Source: an uncultured Gemmatimonadota bacterium | Lineage (GTDB): Bacteria; Gemmatimonadota; Gemmatimonadetes; Longimicrobiales; Longimicrobiaceae | DNA length: 55,076 nt | Direction: 5' to 3' | NCBI GenBank assembly: GCA_902805735.1 | Contig: CADCTW010000097.1 | Location: 1-55,076 of the forward strand | Part shown: piece by piece, positions 36,319 through 44,262 of the stretch | How the letters are laid out: each line of letters begins with the position of its first letter | Position numbering within the stretch: position 1 is the stretch's first letter | Notes under the pieces: generated by a model | What the model saw: the letters and a program-made list of their open reading frames with translations, nothing else | Told to the model about the DNA's origin: nothing | Database searches by the model: none | Position numbers and translations under genes: made by a program

Positions 36319-36699
36319 TCAGGGGTTGTAGGGGACCGCGAGCGGCGTGGAACCATCGGAGGCGACCGCGAGAAGCATCGCCTGCCCAACATCCAGGCCG
36401 TCGGACAGCCGGATGATGCGGCCCATCGGCCTGCCGTACTTCTCGCGTTTCCGAGACAGGAGCGTGTACCGGGTGCCTGGTGGGAGCATCGCGTGGAGAG
36501 CGCCGCGCGCCTCGGCTCCGAAAGGCCGGTTGAGCTCGATGGCGTTGATGCCTTCGACGCGGACGTTCTCGCCGTGGGCTTCGAGCCCCGGCTGCCACAT
36601 GACGTGGCTGATGACGGAGTCGCCGTCCTGGGCGTAGTCGACGATGGCGGGCGCCATCCAGACGAACCCGGACTGAGCGGAGGGGTGACGGTCGCTCAT
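36319..36699 (-). CDS. Staphylococcal-nuclease-like (SNase) protein, site partly changed
   Basis: A 126-residue protein from ATG 36699. It shows the SNase pattern: D-Y-A-Q-D-G-D-S-V (D21, D25, D27), V-R-V-E-G-I-N-A-I-E (R48, E55), a compact middle, and K-Y-G-R-P-M-G-R-I (R90). Family members usually carry an Asp and Pro in the I-D-x-P-E line; here these are Asn52 and Ile54, so activity may be reduced. An SNase-like protein in the lysis cassette might degrade host nucleic acid on lysis or simply use the fold for binding. Confidence 0.6.
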   Translation of the reverse strand: MSDRHPSAQSGFVWMAPAIVDYAQDGDSVISHVMWQPGLEAHGENVRVEGINAIELNRPFGAEARGALHAMLPPGTRYTLLSRKREKYGRPMGRIIRLSDGLDVGQAMLLAVASDGSTPLAVPYNP

Positions 36700-37340
36700 C
36701 AGGCGCGCCTCATGATCGACCGCGCGCGGCGACAGTCGGAGGTGTCGTAGCTCCACGTCCACGGCTGGCGCGTCTCGAGAGGGCGGGGGAGCGACGGCGC
36801 GAACGCGGCCATGAAGAGGCCCATCCATCGCTCGCCGCGCCAGTCCCAGTAGTCCTGCTCGCCGATCTCCTCGAACCAGCCGACTGGAGGTTCGCCCTGG
36901 CCGGTGTAGTCGAAGCGGTCACGGATCGCCTCCCGCTGAGCATCGGTCATCGCGCCGTAGTCGACGGCGTGCGCGGCTTCCGCGAGGAACACCTCGCGCG
37001 CGAGGTCCGGGTCGCTCATCGCGTGGGCGCCGACCTCGATACGACCTGCGGGGTGGTCAGCGGTCGGTAGCCAGTAGAGCCCCAGCGGCGCCTTCCGTGC
37101 CGCGTCGGGCTCACCGAGCAGGTGACCGTGCTCCCCGTCGACGTGGACGTGCCCGTGGCCGTGAGCCTCCATCGCGGCGTTGAAGCGCGACAGGTCACTC
37201 ACGGCGACCGGTACCGGCTTGCCCGTGTTGCGCAGGATGCGGGTCGTCGGGAACGTGCACGCGACGATCGCGGGCTCGATGACCGTCCGATGCTCCGGGG
37301 AGAGGCCGCTGAGGTCGAAGCCCTTCCGCGTCGGTCTCAT
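36699..37340 (-). CDS. Late protein with His-rich patch and zincin-like remnant
   Basis: A 213-residue protein from ATG 37340; a 547-residue frame reaching to 38342 is a shadow of the lysin gene. It has a His-rich G-H-G-H-V-H-V segment (about 61-73) and, at 116-127, E-V-F-L-A-E-A-A-H-A-V-D. This is the shape of a zinc-peptidase helix (H-E-x-x-H) but with Ala in place of the first His. It is probably an inactive or altered metallopeptidase-like protein. It overlaps the genes on both sides. Function unknown. Confidence 0.55.
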   Translation of the reverse strand: MRPTRKGFDLSGLSPEHRTVIEPAIVACTFPTTRILRNTGKPVPVAVSDLSRFNAAMEAHGHGHVHVDGEHGHLLGEPDAARKAPLGLYWLPTADHPAGRIEVGAHAMSDPDLAREVFLAEAAHAVDYGAMTDAQREAIRDRFDYTGQGEPPVGWFEEIGEQDYWDWRGERWMGLFMAAFAPSLPRPLETRQPWTWSYDTSDCRRARSIMRRA

Positions 37341-38110
37341 GCCCACGAGGTGACGTACCGGGTGACGTTCCCCTTGTGACCGTGCTTGCCGGCCAGGACG
37401 CCCGAGTACAGGTGGCACCACTCGAGCGGCGTCCTGACCGCGGTGCCGTCGGGGAACCGGAAGTCGAAGCCGGTCACCCACGTCTGCGGCGTCGTCCAGT
37501 AGCTCGCGAGCTGATGGATCGGCGTCCTGGAGAACCGGTCGGCCGCACTCGGGTAGTTGTGGTTCAGGCACGCCAGCCGCCATGCCTTCTCCCGTGGGCT
37601 CATGCCGCCGTAGCCGTCCCGTGTGCCGGTGCGCGGCTCGAAGATTGAGCGCAACTCGACGAGGCGGTCGCGCAGCAACCGGCCCTGGTAGGCGGTGTCG
37701 AACGCGCGCTGGATGACGGCGTCGTCGCCGTAGTCGGCCTCGTAGACGCGGCGCTGGAACACGCCGCTGTCCACTCCGCCGACCACCGACCAGTTGACGG
37801 CGCCGAGCAGGTTGCCGCCTTCCATCTCGGAGAACCCGCGCAGCAGGTTTGGCGGCACAGTTCCCTCGAGCGGGTGAAGGATCAGGCTGACGAGCCCTGC
37901 TTGGGTACGCGGGCCGGCGATCCCGTCCGCGATCAGGCCGAGGGCGCGCTGGGTGACCTTGACGCTGTTCTCCGTCGCCGGGCCGAAGTCGCCGTCGAGC
38001 GCGACGTCGGTGTTCTGGGCGTTGAGCGCCTTCTGGAGACTCCAAACCACTATCCCGCGGTCGCCGACGCGGAGACTGGGGTCCGTGGTCTTGGGGATCG
38101 TCCACGCCAT
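37337..38110 (-). CDS. Endolysin: PG-binding domain plus lysozyme-like domain
   Basis: A 257-residue protein. Residues 10-75 are a PG_binding_1 repeat (L-Q-K-A-L-N ... D-G-D-F-G-P-A-T ... V-T-Q-R-A-L-G-L-I-A-D-G-I-A-G). Residues 85-257 form a lysozyme-like domain with F-S-E-M-E-G-G (E95, E97) and G-V-D-S-G-V-F-Q-R-R-V, the latter like transglycosylase active-site strands. It degrades host peptidoglycan. It lies directly after the holin-like gene, sharing one base with it. Confidence 0.75.
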   Translation of the reverse strand: MAWTIPKTTDPSLRVGDRGIVVWSLQKALNAQNTDVALDGDFGPATENSVKVTQRALGLIADGIAGPRTQAGLVSLILHPLEGTVPPNLLRGFSEMEGGNLLGAVNWSVVGGVDSGVFQRRVYEADYGDDAVIQRAFDTAYQGRLLRDRLVELRSIFEPRTGTRDGYGGMSPREKAWRLACLNHNYPSAADRFSRTPIHQLASYWTTPQTWVTGFDFRFPDGTAVRTPLEWCHLYSGVLAGKHGHKGNVTRYVTSWA

Positions 38111-38442
38111 CAGGCGAGCCCGGGCTTCCCGCCGACGGCGCCCTCGGGCAGCAGGTCCGTGTCATTCGCGACCCGCTCGTCCGTCTCGTCGTCGTAGACG
38201 CCGGAGAAGTCATCGAGCTGAGCGGGGGATGGGGCGTCGCGGTGTTGCGCGTAGCCCTGCGCCATCCGGCCGGCGATCGTCGTGAGGACGAGTGACAGGG
38301 CGCCGAGCGCGAGCTTCTCGGTGTCCTCGGACAGGTTGACATTGGCGAGCTCGACGATCAGGGCTAGCAGGATCGTTGCGGCCGCGCCGTACTTGCCGAG
38401 CTTGGTCGCGAGTCCTTCGGGGATGGTGGGTGTTGCGTTCAT
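38110..38442 (-). CDS. Putative holin
   Basis: A 110-residue protein. One clear membrane helix lies at about 19-35 (A-A-A-T-I-L-L-A-L-I-V-E-L-A) and a second hydrophobic stretch at about 45-60 (L-G-A-L-S-L-V-L-T-T-I-A-G). The C-terminal 50 residues are acidic and cytoplasmic in type. It lies between two endolysin genes, the classical holin place. The call rests on size, topology and neighbours. Confidence 0.65.
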   Translation of the reverse strand: MNATPTIPEGLATKLGKYGAAATILLALIVELANVNLSEDTEKLALGALSLVLTTIAGRMAQGYAQHRDAPSPAQLDDFSGVYDDETDERVANDTDLLPEGAVGGKPGLA

Positions 38443-38465
38443 GGTGGTGCCTCTCTTGGTTGATG

Positions 38466-39098
38466 TCAGGACGCCAGGCGTCGCCAGGTCGCCCTGCCGA
38501 TGACGCCGTCAGGGGTGAGGCCGTGCTTGCGCTGGAACCGGGTGACGGCCGAGCGCGTGGACTCGCCGTACCAGCCACTGGCCCGGACGCTGAGGAAGCC
38601 CTTGGCGCGCAGCCGGCGTTGCACCCACCGCACTCGCGGGCCTTGGGAGCGGTAGCGCAGCGGACGGAAAGTTGCGGCCTGGACGGCGGGGTAGCGGCCC
38701 GGCCGCCACTTCAGATGCCACGGTTCCGATGGCGCGTCGCTCCAGTGTTTCTGCCAGCCGTACTTCGCGCCGATCCGGTCGATGATCGGGCGCATCACGC
38801 CCGGGTTGGCGAGGTCGACGGCGAGACCCCACCCGTGGTTGCTGGTGCCGGGGCGAGCGGCGAGGTTCCCGCGACCGGACCGGTACAGATTCCAGAAGTA
38901 CTGTTGGTCGGCGAGCGGCCGGTACGCGGTTCGCGCGGACGAGACGCGTAGGGTCACGCCGAACCGTCGGACGGACTCGGCGTTCATCGCGTTGAACGCG
39001 GCGGCAGCATCTTTGCGAAGGCGGGCGCGCTGCCCGTTGGAGGCGGTCGTGATCGCCCCGAGCACACCGGGGGGTAGCCGTCCGTTGGTGTAGGCCAC
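38466..39098 (-). CDS. Endolysin: D,D-carboxypeptidase (VanY/M15) plus PG-binding domain
   Basis: A 210-residue protein from GTG 39098. The N-terminal 135 residues are an M15/VanY-type zinc peptidase: S-N-H-G-W-G-L-A-V-D (H88, D95) and E-P-W-H-L-K-W (E125, H128), which give the metal ligands and general base. Residues 145-208 are a PG_binding_1 domain (V-R-W-V-Q-R-R-L-R-A-K-G-F ... Y-G-E-S-T-R-S-A-V-T-R-F-Q). It cuts the stem peptide of peptidoglycan, complementing the glycan-cutting enzymes next to it. Confidence 0.85.
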   Translation of the reverse strand: MAYTNGRLPPGVLGAITTASNGQRARLRKDAAAAFNAMNAESVRRFGVTLRVSSARTAYRPLADQQYFWNLYRSGRGNLAARPGTSNHGWGLAVDLANPGVMRPIIDRIGAKYGWQKHWSDAPSEPWHLKWRPGRYPAVQAATFRPLRYRSQGPRVRWVQRRLRAKGFLSVRASGWYGESTRSAVTRFQRKHGLTPDGVIGRATWRRLAS

Positions 39099-39150
39099 GG
39101 GGATGCCTCCCTTGGGGGTTGGGTGCTACACGGTGGGACGAGACGGGGCG

Positions 39151-39357
39151 CTACTTGGCGATGAGCGAGATCAGAACGAGCACGACCGTGATCCCGTAGA
39201 GCGCGAACGCCTCCGTGCGGAAGCGCCGCAGTTCCTTCGCGACCTGCGCGGCCAGCGCGACACGCTCAGCCGCCAGGAGCGCCGCGAGCTCGTCACGCTC
39301 GATGACCAGCGCGGCGGCCTTCGCGTCACGCTGAGCCGGGGAGTCGTGGTCAGCCAT
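39151..39357 (-). CDS. Small coiled-coil membrane protein of the lysis cassette
   Basis: A 68-residue protein from ATG 39357. Charged helix (R-D-E-L-A-A-L-L-A-A-E-R-V-A-L-A-A-Q-V) and then one membrane helix (L-Y-G-I-T-V-V-L-V-L-I-S-L-I-A-K) at the C-terminus. This topology is compatible with a second holin-type or accessory lysis protein. It overlaps the next gene by 8 bases. Confidence 0.55.
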   Translation of the reverse strand: MADHDSPAQRDAKAAALVIERDELAALLAAERVALAAQVAKELRRFRTEAFALYGITVVLVLISLIAK

Positions 39358-39886
39358 CGCCGAGGCCTCGGAACGGCCTGGCGCTCGGCAAGCGGTCGCA
39401 GTCAACGTCGCTCAGTTCGGCGCGCAGGATGCTGATGCCCTCAGTGAGCGCGGTTGTGTCGATCATGATGGCTCGGATCTCCCGGTTGAACGCCGCCACG
39501 ATCTTGGGGTTCGGCGGGTCGGGGTCGTTCTCGTCGCGGGCGATCGAGATCGTCAGCAGCTTCCGCAGCCGCTCGTCAGAGCGGCGCAATCGGACCTTGG
39601 TGTCGATGAGACGCGTGGTGTTGACTTCCCCGCGCTGACAGATGCGCCTGTCGGTGCGAGCGTCAGCGATCACCCGCTCGCGACGCAGCTCCTGCACTCG
39701 GTCGAGGTTCTCGCGCTGCTCCTGGTAGAGCGCGGCGCCGAGCACAGCGCCGAGGATGGCCGCGCCGTACAGGATGCGGTTCTCGATCTGGGAGCGGCGG
39801 TGCCGGGACTCCAGGCGCTCGATGCGCTCCCGGTTGCTGCGCGGCGTGATGCCGTGCTGATCTTCCTCGCGGCGTTGCGGTGTCAT
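39350..39886 (-). CDS. Membrane-anchored helical late protein
   Basis: A 178-residue protein from ATG 39886. A basic N-terminus (N-R-E-R-I-E-R-L-E-S-R-H-R-R) precedes one membrane helix at about 39-55 (I-L-Y-G-A-A-I-L-G-A-V-L-G-A-A-L-Y) and a long charged helix, with C-Q-R-G and D-C-D near the end. It is similar in layout to spanin-like or lysis-control proteins. ATGA overlap with the peptide gene upstream. No family assigned. Confidence 0.5.
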   Translation of the reverse strand: MTPQRREEDQHGITPRSNRERIERLESRHRRSQIENRILYGAAILGAVLGAALYQEQRENLDRVQELRRERVIADARTDRRICQRGEVNTTRLIDTKVRLRRSDERLRKLLTISIARDENDPDPPNPKIVAAFNREIRAIMIDTTALTEGISILRAELSDVDCDRLPSARPFRGLGDG

Positions 39887-39990
39887 CGGGCGATCCAGTC
39901 GACGAGAAGGATCAGGAAGGACAGTGACCCGCAGATGGAGACGATGAGTCGCTCGGCGCTCGATAGGCAGGTGCTGCGCATGTGCTTCAC
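39883..39990 (-). CDS. 35-residue membrane peptide
   Basis: A short ORF from GTG 39990 (overlapping the previous stop as GTGA; ATG 39981 is an inner alternative). One membrane helix (L-I-V-S-I-C-G-S-L-S-F-L-I-L-L-V-D-W-I). It is part of a run of four small membrane genes in the lysis region. Confidence 0.5.
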   Translation of the reverse strand: MKHMRSTCLSSAERLIVSICGSLSFLILLVDWIAR

Positions 39991-40223
39991 GGCTTCGGTG
40001 TCCCGCGCGCGGCCTCCAGGACACTCGCCACGCTCGACGCGACCACCGGGCCCATGCAGCCGACTGCTGCGGCCACGATCGCCCACTCCACCCCGGGGGG
40101 CGGGCCCTGCTCCCGGTAGAGCAGGTACATGCCGAACAGGAAGCCCAGGATGCGAGCAGCGAACGCCCACCACGCTTCGAGTTCCGTGCGTCGGCTCGTC
40201 TTGGATGAGGGCGGGGTGCTCAT
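39987..40223 (-). CDS. Small two-helix membrane protein (holin-like)
   Basis: A 78-residue protein from ATG 40223. Two hydrophobic segments (F-A-A-R-I-L-G-F-L-F-G-M-Y-L-L-Y about 20-36; W-A-I-V-A-A-A-V-G-C-M-G-P-V-V-A about 47-62) are separated by a short charged loop, with a Ser/Thr/Arg N-terminus. The topology is holin-like. It competes with 38110-38442 for that role; sequence alone cannot decide. Confidence 0.5.
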   Translation of the reverse strand: MSTPPSSKTSRRTELEAWWAFAARILGFLFGMYLLYREQGPPPGVEWAIVAAAVGCMGPVVASSVASVLEAARGTPKP

Positions 40224-40229
40224 TCATCG

Positions 40230-40529
40230 TCACGCAGTGGGCGTGGTCGCGGTGGTCCATGCTTTGGCGGCGGCGGCGACCCGCTTCTGCGCGGCGAGGC
40301 TGACAGCAGCGCGGTCTTTCAGCGCTGCGGTGATCTCGGTTTCCACGGTGGTGAGGGCCTCCTCGGCGTTGGTGCCTAGGAGCGCGCGGGCGGGCGCGAG
40401 CGCTTGGCGCATCTCGGCCGGCGTGACTTCCGCGCTACTGACCTCTTGGCCGTCGATGACGAGTTGCAGCGTGACGGTGGCGGTGTCGGCTTGCGGGTCG
40501 ATGCGGGCGGTCATCTGGATGCTGGTCAT
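40230..40529 (-). CDS. Small late protein, unknown
   Basis: A 99-residue protein. The first half has strands (M-T-A-R-I-D-P, A-T-V-T-L-Q-L-V-I-D-G-Q-E-V) and the second is an Ala/Lys-rich helix. It is probably a tail-fibre accessory or chaperone by position after the tail proteins. No family recognised. Confidence 0.5.
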   Translation of the reverse strand: MTSIQMTARIDPQADTATVTLQLVIDGQEVSSAEVTPAEMRQALAPARALLGTNAEEALTTVETEITAALKDRAAVSLAAQKRVAAAAKAWTTATTPTA

Positions 40530-40530
40530 G

Positions 40531-41277
40531 TCAACCGACCCTTACGGGGCGCGCCTGGAGCGTGCGATGCACGAACTGCCCGGTCCCGGCGGTCACCGTG
40601 TATTGCGTCTGGAGCGCCGTAGGGGTGGCGATCGTCTTGCGCCAGGACTTCGAGAGGCTCGCGTAGGCGTTGACGCTGCTCGATAGGAGAAACAGGGAGT
40701 CCTCGGACGGGGGCGCAGCGGACCCGAGACCAACCCCCATCTGCGACGCGGCGCCCGCAGTGTTGTTCTGCAATCGGCCGCTCACGCTCAGGTCGTACTC
40801 CCCGGCGAGCGGCAGGTTCAGGTTCGGTCCGTTGAGTCCCACGGGGACCGTTGACGCGGTTGTCTCCGCGGCATCGCGGGTCGCCGACAGGGGCGCCCCG
40901 CCGACGAACTCCCACTTGTACGGCGAGGTGCTCGCGGCCCGGTACTTCAGACGCCACACCACACCGTTGGTGGCGTCGGCGAGGTAGAGGATCTCCTGCC
41001 CGTCGATCGGGCTCAGCGGCAACGCTGTGACGATCGGGGGGGAGCCGTCCACGATCCACCCCGTCCCCACGTCAACGCTGACGACCCTGGGGGTCTGGTC
41101 TGTCGCGACGTACACGCGCCCGAGCTCCCCCGCTGCGGGGCGACTGGCGCCGCTGCCGCTGATGACGTGCACGCCGTACGCCCTGAGCGACGCGAGGATC
41201 GCGCGGAACGTGTCGTCGGCGGTCCCGAGGTTGTCGGTCCCGACAGGATCATTGGGAAGTCCAGGCAGTCCGGGCAT
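40531..41277 (-). CDS. Tail fibre-region virion protein
   Basis: A 248-residue protein. The first 75 residues include R-A-I-L-A-S-L-R-A-Y-G-V-H-V and strands with L-G-R-V-Y-V-A-T. The C-terminal half contains W-E-F-V-G-G-A-P-L, then a strand-rich domain (L-N-L-P-L-A-G-E-Y-D-L-S-V-S-G-R) known from actinophage distal tail proteins. It lies after the gpI-like gene, and is probably a host-contact protein at the tail tip. Confidence 0.55.
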   Translation of the reverse strand: MPGLPGLPNDPVGTDNLGTADDTFRAILASLRAYGVHVISGSGASRPAAGELGRVYVATDQTPRVVSVDVGTGWIVDGSPPIVTALPLSPIDGQEILYLADATNGVVWRLKYRAASTSPYKWEFVGGAPLSATRDAAETTASTVPVGLNGPNLNLPLAGEYDLSVSGRLQNNTAGAASQMGVGLGSAAPPSEDSLFLLSSSVNAYASLSKSWRKTIATPTALQTQYTVTAGTGQFVHRTLQARPVRVG

Positions 41278-42032
41278 CAGGTGAGGCTCCCGTCGAGTGG
41301 CGTGTTGTACGTGTTCCCCGCGGCCCCAGCGGAGTCGTAGGTGCGAGCGGCTGCCTCGTCGTACGTGACGCCCTCGGACACGACGTGGTGCACCAGGACG
41401 CGCATCGGGGCGGCATCCTGCGCGCGACGCGCCGTCAGCGCGGGGTCCGGGGTCTGCGTCGTGCGAGTCACGATCGTCAGGTGGAAGCGCGCGTCAGCGC
41501 CGTAGAAGTCGAGGTCGGGCCTGGCTGGGTCGTAGCGTTCGATGAGGCGGATCAGCGCGGGCGCGGTGAGCGTCTCGGCGACCGCCGCCCGGATCTCCTC
41601 GTTGCGTCCTTGGCGTTCGCTCGAGCGGCGCCGCACCCGGTCACGGCGCATGGTCTCCGAGAGCCGCTTGTCGACGGGGGTACCGGTGGACTGCTCCACG
41701 CTCGACAGGAGCTCGACCGGCGCGAGGTCAACGTCGAGCAGGAGCCGGGGTTCCGCGGCGACCCGGTCGGCGATCGTGACCGGCGCGAGGAGCGCGGCGA
41801 CGTAGTGCCCGAGCGGCCAGCCGGCCGCGGCGTCCGCGTCCGCGCCATCGGCCAGTGGCGCCAGGATGGGGTACACGTCGTCGGCGAGCAGACTGGCGCC
41901 CCCGGGGAGCACGCTGGACAGCCCGCCCGGGCGACCGGGGTCGACGACTACAGCGGGGGGCGACTCGACGATCAGCGTCTCCCCCGGGGCGAGATTCGCC
42001 GCGGGAAAAAGCGTGAAGCTTGGGAACGCCAC
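41277..42032 (-). CDS. Baseplate/tail protein, possibly gpI-like
   Basis: A 251-residue protein from ATG 42032. An N-terminal strand-rich part (about 1-60) is followed by a helical charged segment (R-R-D-R-V-R-R-R-S-S-E-R-Q-G-R-N-E-E-I-R-A-A-V) and a C-terminal alpha/beta part (H-L-T-I-V-T-R-T-T). It sits downstream of baseplate J and the tail spike, a place often held by gpI-type proteins. It overlaps the next gene by one base. The call is positional. Confidence 0.45.
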   Translation of the reverse strand: MAFPSFTLFPAANLAPGETLIVESPPAVVVDPGRPGGLSSVLPGGASLLADDVYPILAPLADGADADAAAGWPLGHYVAALLAPVTIADRVAAEPRLLLDVDLAPVELLSSVEQSTGTPVDKRLSETMRRDRVRRRSSERQGRNEEIRAAVAETLTAPALIRLIERYDPARPDLDFYGADARFHLTIVTRTTQTPDPALTARRAQDAAPMRVLVHHVVSEGVTYDEAAARTYDSAGAAGNTYNTPLDGSLT

Positions 42033-42042
42033 GGCGCTCGCC

Positions 42043-44244
42043 TTAGACGGCGTTCTGCTGGTAGACCTTGCCGACGGCGGAGCCGACGACCTCCACGGTT
42101 ACGCCCGGGGCCTGGGAGTTGTCGAGGTCACGGACGACCAGTCGGGTCGGGGTGCCGGACGCGTAGACCGCTCGGGAGCTGGATCCGTCCATCCTGCGGA
42201 TCTCGAGGCCCTTGATCTCACCACGGTAGGTTCCGCCGGGCCGGATGCCGAGCGTCTGGGCGGTTCCGACCATCTCGTAGTGGATCGACATGCCGTCGAT
42301 GTCGACCTGGTAGCTGGACCCGCCCATCGGCATCAGGGTTGGAGCGAACGTGAACGCTCCGCTGACCGTGCCGACGATCTTCACCCGGACGGCCCGCATC
42401 GTCAGCCGGCCCGGGTTCGTGCCGAAGCCGATGTAGAAGGGACCCGTGGGGTAGCGGTTGGCCGTGATGGTCGAGTCCCACTGGCGGAGGAAGACCTCGA
42501 ACCCCTGGACGTTCAGGTGTTGGACGTCCACGTCAGGGATCAGGATCGCGCGGTGCTTGCCCTCGCGCCAAGCCTGCTGCAACCGGACGTAGTAGGAGCA
42601 GTTGAGAATGTTGATCGTGCCGATCGCGGGGGAGCCGCCGCCCCCGATGTCGAATCCCTCCCCCTGGTGCGCTGCGGCGTTGCTCTCGTTGATGACGAGC
42701 GTGTCACGGATCGCGTGGCAGTCGTCGAACGTGTTGACCTGCGAATCGACGTTCTGCGAGGTCGCCCAGTTCGAGTTGTAGTTGCGCGTGAGGAAGGCGG
42801 ATTGGCTCGCGTCGATGATCGTCGTGCCGCGCGTCGTCGCCCTACGGAAGGCGTTGATCTCGACGCCGACGTCGCCGCTCCTCAGGCCCGTGCAGTCCTC
42901 GATCAGCAACCGCTCGCCGTAACCGACGCTCCCGACGTGGAAGTTGCTGCTGTAGATCAGGGGGACACCGGCCATCGATACGCCCGTGTCGTGGTAGCAG
43001 CGCCGGATGACGATGCGGTCCATCTCGACGTTGACCGGCACCGACGTTGACGAAGAGCCGACGATCGAGACGCCCTGGATGCCGCCCTGAAGCTCGCAAT
43101 CCTCGACGAGGATGTCGTGCATGAAGTTCTTGGTCGCCTCGTAGTTCACCTGCGAGCTGAGCGGGAAAATCTGGATGCGACGGTTCGTCGGGCCGGGCTG
43201 CGGGCTCGTCTCCGTAGGCACGTTGTACGACCGGATGCGACGAATCTTGATCCGCTGCCAGTTCAAGCGCAGAGAGTCGGAGGCTCCGAGGATGACCGCG
43301 CTGACCCCCGTCCCCGTGATCACGTTGTTGCCGTCTACGTCGAAGTCCTCCAGGTTCACGTTCTGGAACGTCGCGTGGTCCGCCGCGCTGGTGACGTCGA
43401 AGAGCGTCGGGCACCCGGTGGAGAGCCGGAAGGTCGCGCCGTTGCCCTTGATCGTCACGCCAGCCGCGCCAGTCGGGAGTTTCAGGGAGCCACCCGTCCC
43501 GAGGAAGTAGGTCTTGCCGTGGACGAGCTCGAGGACGCCGGCCCCGGAGAGCGCGTTGATGTCCGCCTGGAGCTGCGCGGTGTCGTCGGCGACGTTGTTG
43601 CCAACCGCCGACGTCACCCTTGTCGCTGCCAGGCCGCCGCTGCCGCTGACCGCCGCCCACTTCACCCCGGCGGCAACGGTGCCGTCGGCCGTGAGTACCT
43701 GACCGTCCGCGCCGACCGGGACCCGGACGACCGCGTCCGGTGCGCTACCGGCGATGATGTCGCCCTTCGCGTCGATGATCGTCGCGGCGATCCCGCCCGA
43801 AGCGCCTGGGGCAGCCGCCCACTTCACGCCCAGCGGGGCCGCGGCGTCGGCGGTCAAGACCTGCCCGTCCGCCCCCAAGACCAGCTTCGCGGGTGTGTCC
43901 GCGGCGCTCGCGGCGATCAGGTCGCCCTTCGCGTCCAGGAGGGTCGCCGCGATCCCGCCGCTGGACGCCGGGAGCTGCGCCATCGGAACCTTCGCGTCCG
44001 CGCCGAGAGTCGCGACGCCGCTGGCCACCCCCAGCTGGGCCTTGTCTACCTTCGCGGCCCCCACCGTGTCTGTGTAGGCACCGAGTCGCTGTTCTTGGTC
44101 GGTGAACGCTTCGGCGTTCAGGGGGGTGACGAGTGTCGGGTTCGCCGCGACGTAAGCGTTCAGCCGGTCGATGTATTCGCGGTACGACTCCCCGACGTTC
44201 GGTGGGAACGAGAGGTTCTTCCACGTCTTAGGACTGATGGGCAC
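42043..44244 (-). CDS. Tail spike with beta-helix, pectate-lyase-like
   Basis: A 733-residue protein. After an N-terminal helical stretch there are two repeats of about 50 residues (G-G-I-A-A-T-L-L-D-A-K-G-D-L-I-A ... V-L-G-A-D-G-Q-V-L-T-A-D; and again T-I-I-D-A-K-G-D-I-I-A ... V-G-A-D-G-Q-V-L-T-A-D). From about residue 210 on it is a right-handed beta-helix (A-D-I-N-A-L-S-G-A-G-V-L-E-L, and L-N-I-L-N-C-type lines), the fold of phage spikes that cut host polysaccharide. It is a receptor-binding and probably depolymerising protein. Confidence 0.75.
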   Translation of the reverse strand: MPISPKTWKNLSFPPNVGESYREYIDRLNAYVAANPTLVTPLNAEAFTDQEQRLGAYTDTVGAAKVDKAQLGVASGVATLGADAKVPMAQLPASSGGIAATLLDAKGDLIAASAADTPAKLVLGADGQVLTADAAAPLGVKWAAAPGASGGIAATIIDAKGDIIAGSAPDAVVRVPVGADGQVLTADGTVAAGVKWAAVSGSGGLAATRVTSAVGNNVADDTAQLQADINALSGAGVLELVHGKTYFLGTGGSLKLPTGAAGVTIKGNGATFRLSTGCPTLFDVTSAADHATFQNVNLEDFDVDGNNVITGTGVSAVILGASDSLRLNWQRIKIRRIRSYNVPTETSPQPGPTNRRIQIFPLSSQVNYEATKNFMHDILVEDCELQGGIQGVSIVGSSSTSVPVNVEMDRIVIRRCYHDTGVSMAGVPLIYSSNFHVGSVGYGERLLIEDCTGLRSGDVGVEINAFRRATTRGTTIIDASQSAFLTRNYNSNWATSQNVDSQVNTFDDCHAIRDTLVINESNAAAHQGEGFDIGGGGSPAIGTINILNCSYYVRLQQAWREGKHRAILIPDVDVQHLNVQGFEVFLRQWDSTITANRYPTGPFYIGFGTNPGRLTMRAVRVKIVGTVSGAFTFAPTLMPMGGSSYQVDIDGMSIHYEMVGTAQTLGIRPGGTYRGEIKGLEIRRMDGSSSRAVYASGTPTRLVVRDLDNSQAPGVTVEVVGSAVGKVYQQNAV
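43670..43970 (-). repeat. Duplicated GADGQVLTAD collar repeat in the tail spike
   Basis: The minus strand encodes two related units of about 50 residues, each with K-G-D-(L/I)-I-A, G-A-D-G-Q-V-L-T-A-D and G-V-K-W-A. These repeats are known from the collars of other phage fibres. Confidence 0.7.
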
Positions 44245-44262
44245 GGTGGCCTCCCGTCAGGG

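Noticed and set aside
37341-38342. N-terminal extension of the 36699 gene to 547 residues
   Set aside because: The extra part overlaps the PG-binding lysin in another frame and is Arg/Pro-rich noise. ATG 37340 overlaps the upstream stop and is the sensible start.
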